From: Aggregatibacter kilianii
GTDB lineage: Bacteria; Pseudomonadota; Gammaproteobacteria; Enterobacterales; Pasteurellaceae
DNA: 64,000 bases
Direction: 5' to 3'
Assembly (NCBI RefSeq): GCF_003129965.1
Contig: NZ_NRCJ01000001.1
Coordinates: forward strand, 186,001 to 250,000
Position numbers and translations under genes: made by a program. Below are positions 46,756 to 56,729 of this stretch, in pieces (positions within the stretch are counted from its first letter, which is position 1; every line of letters begins with the position of its first letter). The notes below the pieces were generated by a model that ran no database searches, was not told the DNA's origin, and saw only the letters and a program-made list of their open reading frames with translations.

Positions 46756-47970
46756 ATGAAATTACCCATTTATTTAGATTATGCGGCAACCTGCCCGGTT
46801 GATGAGCGCGTAGCGAAAAAAATGATGGAATACCTCACCATCGACGGCGTTTTCGGCAACCCGGCTTCCCGTTCCCATAAATTCGGCTGGCAAGCGGAAG
46901 AAGCGGTTGATGTCGCGCGTAATCAAATCGCCGATTTAATCGGTGCCGATTCTCGCGAAATCGTGTTTACCTCCGGCGCCACGGAATCCGACAACCTCGC
47001 CATCAAAGGCGCAGCGCATTTTTACCAAACCAAGGGTAAGCACATTATCACTTGCAAAACCGAACACAAAGCCGTGCTTGATACCTGCCGTCAATTAGAA
47101 CGCGAAGGTTTTGAAGTCACTTATTTGGAACCGGAGTCCGACGGTTTAATCGACTTGGAAAAATTCAAAGCGGCGTTGCGTCCGGATACGATTTTAGCCT
47201 CCATCATGCACGTCAATAACGAAATCGGCGTGATTCAGGACATCAAAGCCCTCGGCGAATTATGCCGTGCTAACAAAACCATTTTCCATGTAGACGCCAC
47301 CCAAAGCGTAGGTAAAGTGGACATCAACCTTGCCGAATTGCCGGTGGATTTAATGTCCATGTCCAGCCACAAATTATACGGGCCGAAAGGCATCGGTGCC
47401 TTATATGTTCGCCGTAAACCGCGCATTCGTTTAGAGGCCATCATTCACGGCGGCGGTCATGAGCGCGGCATGCGTTCCGGTACATTACCGGTGCACCAAA
47501 TCGTCGGCATGGGCGAAGCCTATCGTATTGCCAAAGAAGAAATGGCAACGGAAATTCCGCGCATTAAAGCCTTGCGCGATTGCCTGTACAACGGCCTAAA
47601 AGACATTGAAGAAACCTATGTGAACGGCTCTATGGAACATCGCGTCGCCAACAACCTCAACATCAGTTTCAACTATGTGGAAGGTGAATCCTTGATGATG
47701 GCATTGCGTGACATCGCGGTCTCTTCCGGCTCCGCCTGTACCTCCGCCAGCCTTGAGCCGTCTTATGTATTGCGCGCTTTAGGTCGTAACGACGAATTGG
47801 CACACAGTTCCATCCGTTTCACCTTAGGTCGTTTCACCACCGAAGAAGAAATCGACTACACCATCAGCCTGATGAAAGGCGCGGTGGAAAAATTACGCGC
47901 CTTATCCCCGCTTTGGGATATGTTCAAAGAAGGCATCGACTTAAACACCATTGAGTGGTCAGCCCACTAA
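46756..47970 (+). CDS. iscS: Cysteine desulfurase IscS
   Basis: PLP enzyme that removes sulfur from cysteine for Fe-S clusters, tRNA thiolation and other uses. Seen: [44 protein letters not shown], the PLP lysine in [17 protein letters not shown], and the persulfide-forming Cys in [17 protein letters not shown] near residue 328. 404 residues from the ATG at 46756 (AGGAG upstream), equal to E. coli IscS. Second gene of the isc operon. Confidence 0.97.
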   Translation: MKLPIYLDYAATCPVDERVAKKMMEYLTIDGVFGNPASRSHKFGWQAEEAVDVARNQIADLIGADSREIVFTSGATESDNLAIKGAAHFYQTKGKHIITCKTEHKAVLDTCRQLEREGFEVTYLEPESDGLIDLEKFKAALRPDTILASIMHVNNEIGVIQDIKALGELCRANKTIFHVDATQSVGKVDINLAELPVDLMSMSSHKLYGPKGIGALYVRRKPRIRLEAIIHGGGHERGMRSGTLPVHQIVGMGEAYRIAKEEMATEIPRIKALRDCLYNGLKDIEETYVNGSMEHRVANNLNISFNYVEGESLMMALRDIAVSSGSACTSASLEPSYVLRALGRNDELAHSSIRFTLGRFTTEEEIDYTISLMKGAVEKLRALSPLWDMFKEGIDLNTIEWSAH

Positions 47971-48028
47971 TTCGACGGGCGATGGAATCCGCCCGATAAG
48001 CTCATTATTTTAGGAAAGGAACAGAAAA

Positions 48029-48412
48029 ATGGCATACAGCGACAAAGTTATCGATCATTATGAAAACCCGCGTAACGTGGGTTCTATGGACAAAAAAGAC
48101 AGTGCCGTCGGCACCGGCATGGTGGGCGCACCGGCATGCGGCGATGTCATGCAATTACAAATCCGCGTGAACGACGACGGCATTATTGAAGACGCCAAAT
48201 TCAAAACTTACGGCTGCGGCTCCGCCATCGCCTCCAGCTCCTTAATCACCGAATGGGTGAAAGGCAAATCCTTGGAAGAAGCGGGCGCCATCAAAAACAG
48301 CCAAATCGCCGAAGAACTGGAATTACCGCCGGTAAAAGTGCACTGCTCTATTTTAGCGGAAGACGCCATTAAAGCCGCCATCGCCGATTACAAAGCGAAA
48401 AAAGGTTCTTAA
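48029..48412 (+). CDS. iscU: Fe-S cluster scaffold IscU
   Basis: Scaffold on which new [2Fe-2S] clusters are built. Seen: C37 in GAPACGDVM, C63 in YGCGSAIAS, H105-C106 in VHCSILAEDA, and the HscA-recognition motif LPPVK at 99-103. 127 residues. Start after GGAAAGGAAC. An inverted uptake-sequence pair and an extra gene separate it from iscA. Confidence 0.97.
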   Translation: MAYSDKVIDHYENPRNVGSMDKKDSAVGTGMVGAPACGDVMQLQIRVNDDGIIEDAKFKTYGCGSAIASSSLITEWVKGKSLEEAGAIKNSQIAEELELPPVKVHCSILAEDAIKAAIADYKAKKGS

Positions 48413-48417
48413 TACGA

Positions 48418-48477
48418 TAAAAGTGCGGTCGTTTTTCCGAGTGTTTTTTAAAACGCCGTGAAAATCCACCGCACTTA
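48418..48477 (+). repeat. Uptake-sequence inverted pair after iscU
   Basis: AAAGTGCGGT begins at 48419 and ACCGCACTT follows at about 48468, 38 bases apart, with TTTTTT runs between. A weak or partial terminator could form, which may lower transcription of the genes after iscU. Confidence 0.5.
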
Positions 48478-48497
48478 TCCGTTATAAAATAATAAAA

Positions 48498-48950
48498 ATG
48501 ACCACAGAAAAGAAATTTGCCATTGCTGCGGTGTTGATCGGTATTTTGGTTCCGCTGATTTATACCGTCTATGTCACACCGTCATTTTTTGGCGAATTAG
48601 AATTAACCTTTCTGAATTTACTGTATTACTGGGGTTGTCTGTTTGTTGCGACCATTTTTTATACACGGGTTCGTGCTGCGGCGGTAACCGGTTCGGCGTT
48701 AGCGATCACAGCGCTTTTCATGCTTTTCGCTTATTGGTCAGTCACTAGCGGCGATCCTAAAGGCGGATCGGCAATGTGGGCAATTTATCTTGTATGGAGT
48801 CTTGCTGCCGGTTTCGTTTCTATTTTTCCGGCACTATTTAAGCCGCAATTTATTCAAAAATCTTGGCTACATGCGACAATTTGCAGCGTATTATTGACTT
48901 ATTCGTCTTTTATCGTTGGTCTTGTAGGATTTAAGTTATTTGATCAATAA
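48498..48950 (+). CDS. Unrecognised small integral membrane protein inside the isc operon
   Basis: Not recognised. 150 residues with about five hydrophobic helices (roughly 6-25, 38-55, 61-80, 91-111 and 122-145), few charged residues, and no cysteine motif that would suggest cluster binding. The start ATG at 48498 has no clear ribosome-binding site (ATAAAATAATAAAA). The gene lies between iscU and iscA, which are adjacent in most gammaproteobacteria, and is bracketed by an uptake-sequence pair on the left and a degenerate copy on the right. It may be a cargo gene inserted by transformation and not part of Fe-S assembly. Confidence 0.75.
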   Translation: MTTEKKFAIAAVLIGILVPLIYTVYVTPSFFGELELTFLNLLYYWGCLFVATIFYTRVRAAAVTGSALAITALFMLFAYWSVTSGDPKGGSAMWAIYLVWSLAAGFVSIFPALFKPQFIQKSWLHATICSVLLTYSSFIVGLVGFKLFDQ

Positions 48951-48991
48951 AAACGACTGCACGTTTACTTAGAAATATCAGAGGAATGATT

Positions 48992-49315
48992 ATGTCAGTC
49001 ACATTAACCGAAAGCGCGGCAAATCGCGTGAAAACATTTTTAGAAAAACGTGGGAAAGGGATCGGATTACGTTTAGGTATCAAAACCTCCGGCTGTTCCG
49101 GCTTATCCTATATGCTGGAATTTGTGGACACGTTAAACGAAGACGATCAGGTGTTTGAGCAACATGGCGTGAAAGTCATCGTGGACACCAAAAGTCTGGT
49201 TTATTTAGACGGCACTCAACTGGATTTCGCCAAAGAAGGCTTAAACGAAGGTTTTAAATTCGCCAACCCGAACGTGAAAGACGAATGCGGTTGCGGTGAA
49301 AGTTTTAACGTGTAA
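48992..49315 (+). CDS. iscA: Iron-sulfur assembly A-type protein IscA
   Basis: A-type carrier for Fe-S clusters. Seen: C35 in [14 protein letters not shown] and C99-G-C101 in [12 protein letters not shown], the three cluster ligands at E. coli positions. 107 residues from the ATG at 48992, selected because GAGGA is correctly spaced for it and too close to the ATG at 48986. hscB follows nine bases later. Confidence 0.95.
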   Translation: MSVTLTESAANRVKTFLEKRGKGIGLRLGIKTSGCSGLSYMLEFVDTLNEDDQVFEQHGVKVIVDTKSLVYLDGTQLDFAKEGLNEGFKFANPNVKDECGCGESFNV

Positions 49316-49323
49316 TCGAGACA

Positions 49324-49848
49324 ATGATGAACAATCCTTTTGCTTTATTTGATTTACCCGTTGCGTTTCAGGTGGATTCCGCATTATTAAACGAACGTTA
49401 TCTGGCGTTACAAAAATCCCTTCATCCGGATAATTTTTCCGCCGCGTCCGCTCAAGACCAACGTCTTGCCATGCAAAAATCGGCGGAAATTAACGATGCC
49501 TTGCGAATTTTAAAGGATCCCATCGCACGCGCCGACAGTATTATCAACATTAACACCGGTGAAACAGAAAACGTAGAAGAAAAAAGCACGCACGATGTGA
49601 GCTTTTTAATGCAGCAACTGGAATGGCGGGAAACGCTGGAAAATATCGAAAATAACAAAAACAGCGACGAACTGACCGCATTCGGCAAAGAGATTGCCCA
49701 AACCCGCAACGGCATTTTAACGGAATTATCCACCGCACTTGATGAGCAACAATGGCAAACGGCGCGGGCGATTACGGATAAACTCCGGTTTATTCAAAAA
49801 CTCCAAGCCGAAATTGAGCGGGTTGAAGAACATTTATTGGATCTATAA
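49324..49848 (+). CDS. hscB: Fe-S J-type co-chaperone HscB
   Basis: J-protein that delivers IscU to HscA and stimulates its ATPase. Seen: an N-terminal J-domain with H34-P35-D36 in LQKSLHPDNFSA, and a C-terminal three-helix domain (SFLMQQLEWRETLENI; LSTALDEQQWQTARAITDKLRFIQKLQAEIERVEEHLLDL). 174 residues, as in the family. Two consecutive ATG codons (49324, 49327) leave the exact start open. Confidence 0.95.
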   Translation: MMNNPFALFDLPVAFQVDSALLNERYLALQKSLHPDNFSAASAQDQRLAMQKSAEINDALRILKDPIARADSIININTGETENVEEKSTHDVSFLMQQLEWRETLENIENNKNSDELTAFGKEIAQTRNGILTELSTALDEQQWQTARAITDKLRFIQKLQAEIERVEEHLLDL

Positions 49849-49869
49849 TAAAGAATATCGAGATATTAC

Positions 49870-51729
49870 ATGGCATTACTTCAAATTGCAGAGCCCGGTC
49901 AAAGCGCCGCACCGCACCAACATAAATTAGCGGTAGGCATCGATCTCGGCACCACCAATTCCCTCATCGCCTCCGTGCGTAACGGTCACAGCGAAATTTT
50001 ATCCGATCAACAAGATCGACCGCTGTTGCCGTCCGTCGTGCATTTCAGTGCCGATGACAACATTATTGTGGGCTATGAAGCTGCCGAACTTGCGGCACAA
50101 GATCCGCAAAATACCGTAATTTCCGTCAAACGTTTAATCGGTCGCAGTTTGGCGGACATTCAACAACGTTATCCGAATTTACCTTATCAATTTATCGCCA
50201 GCGAAAACGGTTTGCCTTTATTGCAAACGGCACAAGGCACCCGAAGCCCCATTGAAATCTCCGCAGAAATACTGAAAAAATTGACCGCACTTGGCGAACA
50301 ACGCTTAGGCGGAAGTTTGGTTGGCGCAGTAATTACCGTGCCCGCCTATTTTGACGACGCACAACGCCAAAGCACCAAAGACGCGGCGAAACTTGCCGGT
50401 TTAAATGTACTGCGTTTACTCAACGAGCCCACCGCCGCAGCCATCGCTTACGGCTTGGACAGCGGACAAGAAGGCGTAATCGCAGTGTATGACTTAGGCG
50501 GCGGCACCTTTGATATTTCCATTTTGCGCCTTTCCCGTGGCGTATTTGAAGTGCTGGCGACCGGCGGTGACACCGCATTGGGAGGCGATGATTTCGATTT
50601 ATTATTAGCGGATTGGATTATCGAACAATCAGCGGTAAAACCGGAAAACGACAGCCAATACCGTGAGCTTATCGAGTTAGCCAATCAAATTAAGCTAAAA
50701 CTCACCAATACAACAGAAGCGCCAATTCATTACCGTAACTGGCTCGGCAACATTACCCGCGAGCAATTTAACGAACTGATTCAGCCGTTGGTGAAACGCT
50801 CCTTGTTAGCCTGCCGCCGCGCCTTAAAAGATGCCGGTGTGGAAGCGGAAGAGGTGCATGAAGTGGTGATGGTGGGCGGTTCCACCCGCGTGCCTTATGT
50901 GCGTGAACAAGTGGGCGAATTTTTCCAAAAACAACCGCTAACGTCTATCGATCCTGATAAAGTCGTCGCACTTGGCGCAGCCATTCAAGCGGATATTCTC
51001 GCCGGCAACAAACCGGATTCCGATTTATTATTATTGGACGTCATCCCGCTCTCCCTCGGCATTGAAACCATGGGTGGCTTGGTGGAAAAAATCATTCCGC
51101 GTAACACCACCATTCCCGTGGCGCGCGCGCAGGAATTTACCACCTTCAAAGACGGACAAACCGCCATGTCGGTACACATTGTGCAAGGGGAACGGGAAAT
51201 GGTCGCCGACTGTCGCTCCCTCGCCCGTTTCACCTTGCGCGGCATTCCGCCGATGGCCGCCGGCGCGGCGCACGTTCGTGTCACCTATCAAGTGGATGCA
51301 GACGGTTTATTAAGCGTCACCGCCATGGAAAAAACCACCGGCGTGCAATCCTCCATTCAGGTGAAACCCTCTTACGGTTTAACGGACGATGAAATCGCCA
51401 ATATGTTAAAAGCCTCCATGGAAAACGCCAAAGAAGACATTCAGGCTCGCTTATTGGCGGAACAACGGGTAGAAGCGGAACGCGTACTGGAAAGCGTACG
51501 CTCGGCGCTTGCGCAGGATTACGATTTATTAGATGACGACGAATTAAGTGCGGTCAAAAACGCGATTATTTCGTTGGAACAGTTAAAACAACAGGACGAT
51601 TCCCTTGCCATTAAACAAGGGATCAAAGCATTAGATCTGGCAACCCAGGATTTTGCCGCACGCCGCATGGATAAATCCATTCGAGCCGCCTTAGCGGGGC
51701 AATCCGTTGAAGATATTGTAGGAAAGTAA
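49870..51729 (+). CDS. hscA: Fe-S chaperone HscA
   Basis: Specialised Hsp70 that helps release clusters from IscU. Seen: nucleotide-binding segments [15 protein letters not shown] near residue 23, [30 protein letters not shown] and [15 protein letters not shown], then the substrate domain ([27 protein letters not shown]) and helical lid. 619 residues (616 in E. coli). Twenty-one bases after hscB. Confidence 0.97.
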   Translation: MALLQIAEPGQSAAPHQHKLAVGIDLGTTNSLIASVRNGHSEILSDQQDRPLLPSVVHFSADDNIIVGYEAAELAAQDPQNTVISVKRLIGRSLADIQQRYPNLPYQFIASENGLPLLQTAQGTRSPIEISAEILKKLTALGEQRLGGSLVGAVITVPAYFDDAQRQSTKDAAKLAGLNVLRLLNEPTAAAIAYGLDSGQEGVIAVYDLGGGTFDISILRLSRGVFEVLATGGDTALGGDDFDLLLADWIIEQSAVKPENDSQYRELIELANQIKLKLTNTTEAPIHYRNWLGNITREQFNELIQPLVKRSLLACRRALKDAGVEAEEVHEVVMVGGSTRVPYVREQVGEFFQKQPLTSIDPDKVVALGAAIQADILAGNKPDSDLLLLDVIPLSLGIETMGGLVEKIIPRNTTIPVARAQEFTTFKDGQTAMSVHIVQGEREMVADCRSLARFTLRGIPPMAAGAAHVRVTYQVDADGLLSVTAMEKTTGVQSSIQVKPSYGLTDDEIANMLKASMENAKEDIQARLLAEQRVEAERVLESVRSALAQDYDLLDDDELSAVKNAIISLEQLKQQDDSLAIKQGIKALDLATQDFAARRMDKSIRAALAGQSVEDIVGK

Positions 51730-51740
51730 GGAAGTTTAGT

Positions 51741-52082
51741 ATGCCAAAAGTGATTTTTTTACCCAATGAAGAATTTTGCCCGGAAGGCATGGTGGTTGAC
51801 GCCGCCGCCGGTGACAATTTATTAGACGTCGCCCATAACGCCGGGGTGGAAATCCACCACGCCTGCGACGGTTCCTGCGCCTGCACCACCTGTCATGTGG
51901 TAGTGCGTGAAGGCGGCGATTCTTTAAACGAACCGAGCGATCAGGAAGAAGATATGTTAGACAAAGCCTGGGGCTTGGAAATGGACAGCCGTTTATCCTG
52001 CCAATGTATCATCGGCGACGAAGACTTGGTGGTGGAAATCCCGAAATATAACATCAATCACGCAAACGAGGCGGCACATTAA
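51741..52082 (+). CDS. fdx: [2Fe-2S] ferredoxin of the isc operon
   Basis: Electron donor for Fe-S assembly. Seen: cluster ligands C42, C48, C51 (in [17 protein letters not shown]) and C87 (SRLSCQCII), matching E. coli Fdx numbering, with an extra Cys at 46. 113 residues. Its stop overlaps the iscX start by one base. Confidence 0.96.
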   Translation: MPKVIFLPNEEFCPEGMVVDAAAGDNLLDVAHNAGVEIHHACDGSCACTTCHVVVREGGDSLNEPSDQEEDMLDKAWGLEMDSRLSCQCIIGDEDLVVEIPKYNINHANEAAH

Positions 52083-52276
52083 TGAAATGGAGCGACACCC
52101 AGCAAATTGCCGAAGCCTTGTATGACAATAATCCGGAACTGGATCCGAAAACCGTGCGCTTTACCGATCTGCACCGTTGGATTTGTGAACTGGAGGATTT
52201 CGACGACGATCCGCAAAAATCTAACGAACCGATTTTAGAAGCCATTTTGCTGAAGTGGTTGGAAGAGTACGAGTAG
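52082..52276 (+). CDS. iscX: Fe-S assembly regulator IscX
   Basis: Small acidic protein that binds IscS and tunes cluster assembly. Seen: [39 protein letters not shown] and [12 protein letters not shown], the typical IscX pattern. 64 residues (66 in E. coli). Last gene of the isc operon. Confidence 0.95.
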   Translation: MKWSDTQQIAEALYDNNPELDPKTVRFTDLHRWICELEDFDDDPQKSNEPILEAILLKWLEEYE

Positions 52277-52313
52277 AAATTCGCTCGGGAAAACAACCGC
52301 ACTTTGTCTATAC

Positions 52314-52383
52314 GTAGGGGCGGGTCCTGTGCCCGCCCTAATTTCAACAGGATGCCATGGGCGGGCACAGGACCCGCCCCTAC
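52314..52383. repeat. Perfect 25-bp inverted repeat (GTAGGGGCGGG type) between iscX and metG
   Basis: The arm starting GTAGGGGCGGGTCCTG (52314-52338) is repeated exactly in inverse orientation at 52359-52383, around a 20-base loop. GC-rich, placed between convergent genes, so it can act as a bidirectional terminator for the isc operon and metG. It resembles widespread GTAGGGGC-type intergenic repeats. Confidence 0.8.
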
Positions 52384-52395
52384 ATTTTATAATAT

Positions 52396-54537
52396 CTACT
52401 TCACCTGCATTCCCGCCGTCACGCCTTCGTCGGCAGACAACAAGAATAAATCGGCACCGCCGGTTCCCGCACTCAAAATCATGCCTTCGGACACACCGAA
52501 TTTCATTTTACGCGGAGCAAGGTTCGCCACCATAATCACAAAGCGACCTTCCAGTTCTTCCGGTTTGTCATAAGCGGCTTTAATGCCGGAGAACACTTGG
52601 CGTGTGTGATCGCCTAAATCCAATTCAAAGCGCAATAATTTGTTGGATTCCGGCACGGCTTCGCATTTCAATACTTTCGCTACGCGTAAATCCAATTTCG
52701 CGAAATCATCAATGGTGATGGTTTCGGCAATAGGCTCAACGCCACCCGCAGATTCACTTGAATTTTTATTCATAAGCTCACTCGTTCGCTTATTCACCCC
52801 TGAAGGGGCCGTTGGCGAAGCCAACGTTGAAAAAGCGTTGCTTTTTTTAACCGCACTTTTTGTGGCAGGCGCAGCGTTTACTTGTGCATTTTCCGCTTTA
52901 GACGCCTCAATCATGGCTTCGATTTGTTTGGCCTCTAAGCGGGAGAATAAGGCTTTGAATGGTGCGATTTGGTGGTTTAACAACGGCTGCGCTAAATTTG
53001 CCCAAGTTAATTCCGATTGCAGGAAAGCTTCCGCCCGCTCCGCCAGTTTCGGTAATACCGGTTTTAAATAGCCCATGAGCACGCGGAATAACTGAATCCC
53101 CATAGAACACACTGCTTGCAGTTCCGCCTCTTTGCCTTCTTCTTTTGCAATCACCCAAGGGGCTTTGTCGTCGATGTATTTATTGGCTTTATCGGTTAAT
53201 GCCATGATTTCGCGAATAGCTTTGCCGAATTCACGATTTTCATAATAGGCGGCGATTTGCGCCGATTGTGCGGTAAATTCGTCGAATAAAGTTTGATCGT
53301 CTAACGTCGCCGCCAATTTGCCGTCAAAACGTTTTTGGATAAAGCCGGCGTTGCGGGAAGCCAAATTCACCAGTTTATTCACCAAATCCGTATTCACGCG
53401 TTGCACGAAATCGTCCAAATTCAAATCCAAATCGTCAATACGATTGCCCAGTTTTGCCGCATAGTAATAACGTAAACATTCCGGATCCAGGTGTTTCAAA
53501 TAGGTTGCCGCCTGAATGAACGTGCCTCGGGATTTCGACATTTTTTCACCGTTCACCGTTACATAACCGTGCACGAAGATGTTGCTCGGTTTGCGCAACT
53601 CTGCGCCTTCCAACATTGCCGGCCAGAATAGGCTGTGGAAATACATGATGTCTTTGCCGATGAAGTGATACAGTTCCGCATCGCTGTCTTTGCGCCAGAA
53701 ACTGTCGAAATCAATGTGGCTTTCGCGTTTGCACAGATTCTTGAAAGACGCCATGTAGCCGATAGGCGCGTCCAGCCAGACATAGAAATATTTGCCTTCC
53801 GCATTCGGGATTTGGAAGCCGAAATACGGTGCGTCACGGGAAATATCCCATTGTTGCAGACCGGCTTCAAACCATTCCTGCATTTTGTTAACCACTTCCG
53901 ATTGCAAGGCGCCGGCGCCCAACCAATTTTTCAACATGCCTTCAAAACTTGGCAAATCAAAGAAGAAATGCTCGGAATCTTTCATCACCGGTGTGGCACC
54001 GGACACGACGGAACGCGGATTAATCAGTTCCGTCGGGCTGTAGGTTGCCGCGCACACTTCACAGTTGTCGCCGTATTGGTCGGGCGATTTACATTTCGGG
54101 CAAGTGCCTTTCACGAAACGATCAGGCAGGAACATACCTTTTTCCGGGTCGTATAATTGAGAGATCGTGCGGCTTTTAATAAAACCGTTGGCTTTTAATT
54201 TATGGTAAATGGCTTCCGACAACTCGCGATTTTCTTCGCTGTGGGTGGAATGGTAATTATCAAAACTGATGTTAAAACCGGCAAAATCCGCCATGTGTTT
54301 TTGACGCACGTCGTCGATTAATTGCTCCGGCGTAATGCCCATTTGGTCAGCTTTTAACATAATCGGCGTGCCGTGGGCGTCATCGGCGCACACAAAGTGA
54401 ATTTCGTTGCCGCGCATTCTTTGAAAACGCACCCAAATATCCGCTTGGATGTGCTCAAGCATGTGACCCAAATGAATCGGACCGTTGGCATACGGCAAAG
54501 CACAGGTAACTAAAATTTTACGCTTGGAATTCGACAT
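52396..54537 (-). CDS. metG: Methionyl-tRNA synthetase with an extended linker
   Basis: Charges tRNA-Met. Seen: HLGH at residues 22-25 in [15 protein letters not shown], the zinc-knuckle pair [24 protein letters not shown], the anticodon-binding region ([22 protein letters not shown]), and the C-terminal tRNA-binding/dimerisation domain ([20 protein letters not shown] onward). 713 residues, about 35 more than E. coli (677). The excess lies in the linker at about 557-592 ([16 protein letters not shown] and on), whose DNA matches an intergenic palindromic repeat, inserted in frame next to an uptake sequence. Divergent from mrp, as in E. coli. Confidence 0.95.
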   Translation of the reverse strand: MSNSKRKILVTCALPYANGPIHLGHMLEHIQADIWVRFQRMRGNEIHFVCADDAHGTPIMLKADQMGITPEQLIDDVRQKHMADFAGFNISFDNYHSTHSEENRELSEAIYHKLKANGFIKSRTISQLYDPEKGMFLPDRFVKGTCPKCKSPDQYGDNCEVCAATYSPTELINPRSVVSGATPVMKDSEHFFFDLPSFEGMLKNWLGAGALQSEVVNKMQEWFEAGLQQWDISRDAPYFGFQIPNAEGKYFYVWLDAPIGYMASFKNLCKRESHIDFDSFWRKDSDAELYHFIGKDIMYFHSLFWPAMLEGAELRKPSNIFVHGYVTVNGEKMSKSRGTFIQAATYLKHLDPECLRYYYAAKLGNRIDDLDLNLDDFVQRVNTDLVNKLVNLASRNAGFIQKRFDGKLAATLDDQTLFDEFTAQSAQIAAYYENREFGKAIREIMALTDKANKYIDDKAPWVIAKEEGKEAELQAVCSMGIQLFRVLMGYLKPVLPKLAERAEAFLQSELTWANLAQPLLNHQIAPFKALFSRLEAKQIEAMIEASKAENAQVNAAPATKSAVKKSNAFSTLASPTAPSGVNKRTSELMNKNSSESAGGVEPIAETITIDDFAKLDLRVAKVLKCEAVPESNKLLRFELDLGDHTRQVFSGIKAAYDKPEELEGRFVIMVANLAPRKMKFGVSEGMILSAGTGGADLFLLSADEGVTAGMQVK
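52773..52848. repeat. Palindromic repeat inserted in frame within metG
   Basis: Contains CGTTGGC-GAA-GCCAACG (52810-52826) and CCCCT-GA-AGGGG (52797-52808). On the metG coding strand the order GTTGGCTTCGCCAACG, then CCCCTTCAGGGGTGA, then AAG matches the core of the intergenic element near 37755-37795 (GTTGGCTTTGCCAACG, ACCCTAAAGGGGTGA, GCAAG). It adds about 25 codons and is followed by an uptake sequence at 52850-52860. Confidence 0.7.
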
Positions 54538-54709
54538 AATATTGACCTTAAAAATTCGTAGGAAACGGAGAAAAAATTGGCGCTTATGTTACCTTATTGA
54601 GGGTATTTTTTCTAGTTTAATCATGGTTTAGGCATTTTTAACTTAACAGATAAAAGCAGGCGTGATTAAATATAGCCAACGAATTTACCACATTAGAAAG
54701 GACGGCATT

Positions 54710-55822
54710 ATGGCGACGTTATTTTCAGACAATTTAACGGAACAACAAAAGGAACACATTGTTCGGTTATTCAAAGATTTTCAACACCCTACCCTACAAA
54801 AAGATCTCATTTTCCTTAACACATTGAAAAAAGTTGAAAAAGGTGGCGACACCTTGCGCATTGAGCTTACCATGCCCTTTGCTTGGAACACCGCCTTTGC
54901 AGAACTAAAAACCGCCTTGACCGAGCCGTTAAAACAGGCGGCGGGCGCGGAAAACGTGAAATGGCAGCTTAACTACCAAATCGCCACCCTCAAACGCGCC
55001 AACAATCACCCGGCGGTGAAAGGCGTGAAAAACATTATCGCCGTGAGCTCCGGCAAGGGCGGCGTGGGCAAATCCACCATTTCCGTAAACCTTGCCATCG
55101 CCCTGCAACAACAAGGCGCACGCGTGGGGATTTTAGACGCGGATATTTACGGCCCGTCCATTCCGCATATGCTCGGCGCGCCGCACCAACGCCCGACTTC
55201 GCCCGATAACAAACACATCACACCAATCCAAGCGCACGGGTTATACGCCAACTCCATCGGCTTTTTGATGGACGAAGACAACGCCACCATTTGGCGCGGC
55301 CCAATGGCAAGTAGCGCGTTAAGTCAATTATTGCAGGAAACGCTGTGGCCTGATTTGGATTATCTTGTGATCGATATGCCTCCGGGCACCGGTGACATCC
55401 AACTCACCCTGTCCCAACAAATTCCGGTAACGGGCGCCGTTGTCGTCACCACACCGCAAGACATCGCTTTACTGGACGCGGTGAAAGGTATCGCCATGTT
55501 TGAACGGGTTTCCGTGCCGGTGTTGGGCATTGTGGAAAATATGTCCATGCACATTTGCAGCAACTGCGGTCATCAAGAAGCCATTTTCGGCACCGGCGGC
55601 GCCGCACGCATTGCGGATAAATACAACATCAAAGTATTAGGTCAACAACCGCTGCACATCCGCCTGCGTCAAGACTTGGATCGCGGCGAACCCACCGTCA
55701 TCGCCGCCCCGGATAGCGAAATCGCCCACAGTTTCCTGCAACTGGCGGAAAAAGTGGCAAGCGAACTTTACTGGCAAGGCTCCGTGATCCCGAGCGAAAT
55801 TATGTTCCGTGAAGTGAATTAA
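54710..55822 (+). CDS. mrp: Fe-S carrier P-loop ATPase Mrp/ApbC
   Basis: ParA/MinD-like ATPase that carries or loads Fe-S clusters. Seen: an N-terminal MIP18-like domain (about residues 1-90), deviant Walker A AVSSGKGGVGKSTISVNLA (about 107-125), VIDMPPGTGDIQLTLSQ, and the cluster-binding C-S-N-C in MHICSNCGHQEAIFGTGG. 370 residues from the ATG at 54710 (AAAGGA upstream), matching E. coli Mrp (369). Divergent from metG. Functionally fits the isc genes nearby. Confidence 0.95.
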   Translation: MATLFSDNLTEQQKEHIVRLFKDFQHPTLQKDLIFLNTLKKVEKGGDTLRIELTMPFAWNTAFAELKTALTEPLKQAAGAENVKWQLNYQIATLKRANNHPAVKGVKNIIAVSSGKGGVGKSTISVNLAIALQQQGARVGILDADIYGPSIPHMLGAPHQRPTSPDNKHITPIQAHGLYANSIGFLMDEDNATIWRGPMASSALSQLLQETLWPDLDYLVIDMPPGTGDIQLTLSQQIPVTGAVVVTTPQDIALLDAVKGIAMFERVSVPVLGIVENMSMHICSNCGHQEAIFGTGGAARIADKYNIKVLGQQPLHIRLRQDLDRGEPTVIAAPDSEIAHSFLQLAEKVASELYWQGSVIPSEIMFREVN

Positions 55823-55841
55823 AAATCAGGATGGAAAAATA

Positions 55842-55889
55842 AAAAGTGCGGTTGGTTTGAAAAACGTTTTTTAAACCGACCGCACTTTT
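55842..55889 (+). terminator. Uptake-sequence terminator after mrp
   Basis: A 17-bp stem, AAAAGTGCGGTTGGTTT (55842-55858) with AAACCGACCGCACTTTT (55873-55889), one G-U pair, 14-base loop. It ends mrp. Confidence 0.8.
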
Positions 55890-55918
55890 GGTATCACCCC
55901 ATTATCAATGGAGAATTT

Positions 55919-55981
55919 TCGTAGGGACAGACTTTATGTCTTTCCCATAATCATGATGGCGCGCGTTTCCCAACGCGTGCC
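55919..55981. repeat. Palindromic repeats left of the GyrI/WYL pair
   Basis: GTAGGGACAGAC...GTCTTTCCC (from 55921), then GATGGCGCGCGTTTCCCAAC continuing to GCGTGCC (55955-55981). The second is one copy of the family with ends GGCACGCGT and GCGCGCCATC found at five further places up to 63.0 kb. Nothing else is seen in the 229-base gap after mrp. Confidence 0.7.
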
Positions 55982-56051
55982 TTTTAACATCAATAGACTA
56001 CAAGCACACGCTGTGAAGCTGACGCTATCAAGAGTGAACACACATTTCTTT

Positions 56052-56666
56052 TTATCTCACAGAATATCTTAAAATTGTTTTCAACTTAGCTTCCGCTGTT
56101 TTGTTTTTATTACTTAAATATATTTCTCTATGAGAACAATTAGTTCTAACCAATCCCAACTCCTTTGTTAATTCATTCATTTTTTCAAAAGAAATAGGTT
56201 CATTATCATAGCTTCCGACATGTAATATTTGAATTGCTTTACCATCATTTATACAACCAAAATTTATCTCATCATATAACGCGTTTAGCTTTTTCTTTTG
56301 AATGTTCTCAAGTGCATTTATAAATATTTCCTGTGTAATAAAATCAGGCTGCTTAATCATAAGTGTATATTTCAGCTTATCTTTATCTAACACTTCCCCT
56401 TCAGCTTTTTCCCAAATACCTTCTAACGGATACACCGAAAAATCTTTAATGACATCATCAGATTCATTTTTCATAATGGATTTGAATAGCATTTTAATTG
56501 AATAAGCAAGTGAATACAGAGCTGATACTCTGTCTGAAAAATCTGCTTCATTAGGATTACCTGAGCCCTGTATCATGATAAAGTTTTGGCTCGGCACAGC
56601 GATAAGTTCAGGTTTTTGTTTCACACCATAAAGATTTTTCTCAATTTTTTTCCATTCGTACTTCAT
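56052..56666 (-). CDS. GyrI-like small-molecule-binding domain protein
   Basis: Predicted SOUL/GyrI-like ligand-binding protein. Seen: MKYEWKKIEKNLYGVKQKPELIAVPSQNFIMIQGSGNPNEADFSDRV, typical of the family start, DFSVYPLEGIWEKAEG, and ALYDEINFGCINDGKAIQILHVGSYDNEPISFEKMNELTKELGL. 204 residues from the ATG at 56666 (GAGGAG upstream). The gene is far more AT-rich than its neighbours and has Lys/Asn/Ile-rich codon use. It follows the WYL regulator in the same direction; such pairs are common in Firmicutes. Probably acquired by transfer. Ligand unknown. Confidence 0.8.
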   Translation of the reverse strand: MKYEWKKIEKNLYGVKQKPELIAVPSQNFIMIQGSGNPNEADFSDRVSALYSLAYSIKMLFKSIMKNESDDVIKDFSVYPLEGIWEKAEGEVLDKDKLKYTLMIKQPDFITQEIFINALENIQKKKLNALYDEINFGCINDGKAIQILHVGSYDNEPISFEKMNELTKELGLVRTNCSHREIYLSNKNKTAEAKLKTILRYSVR

Positions 56667-56729
56667 TTTACTTTTCTCCTCTGTAACTTTACTGACGTCA
56701 TTATAGGAGAGAAAACTTGACACCATTTG

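Noticed and set aside
52762-52860. Frameshift or assembly error in metG
   Set aside because: The reading frame is open through the extra segment and both flanking domains are intact; an in-frame repeat insertion explains the extra length.
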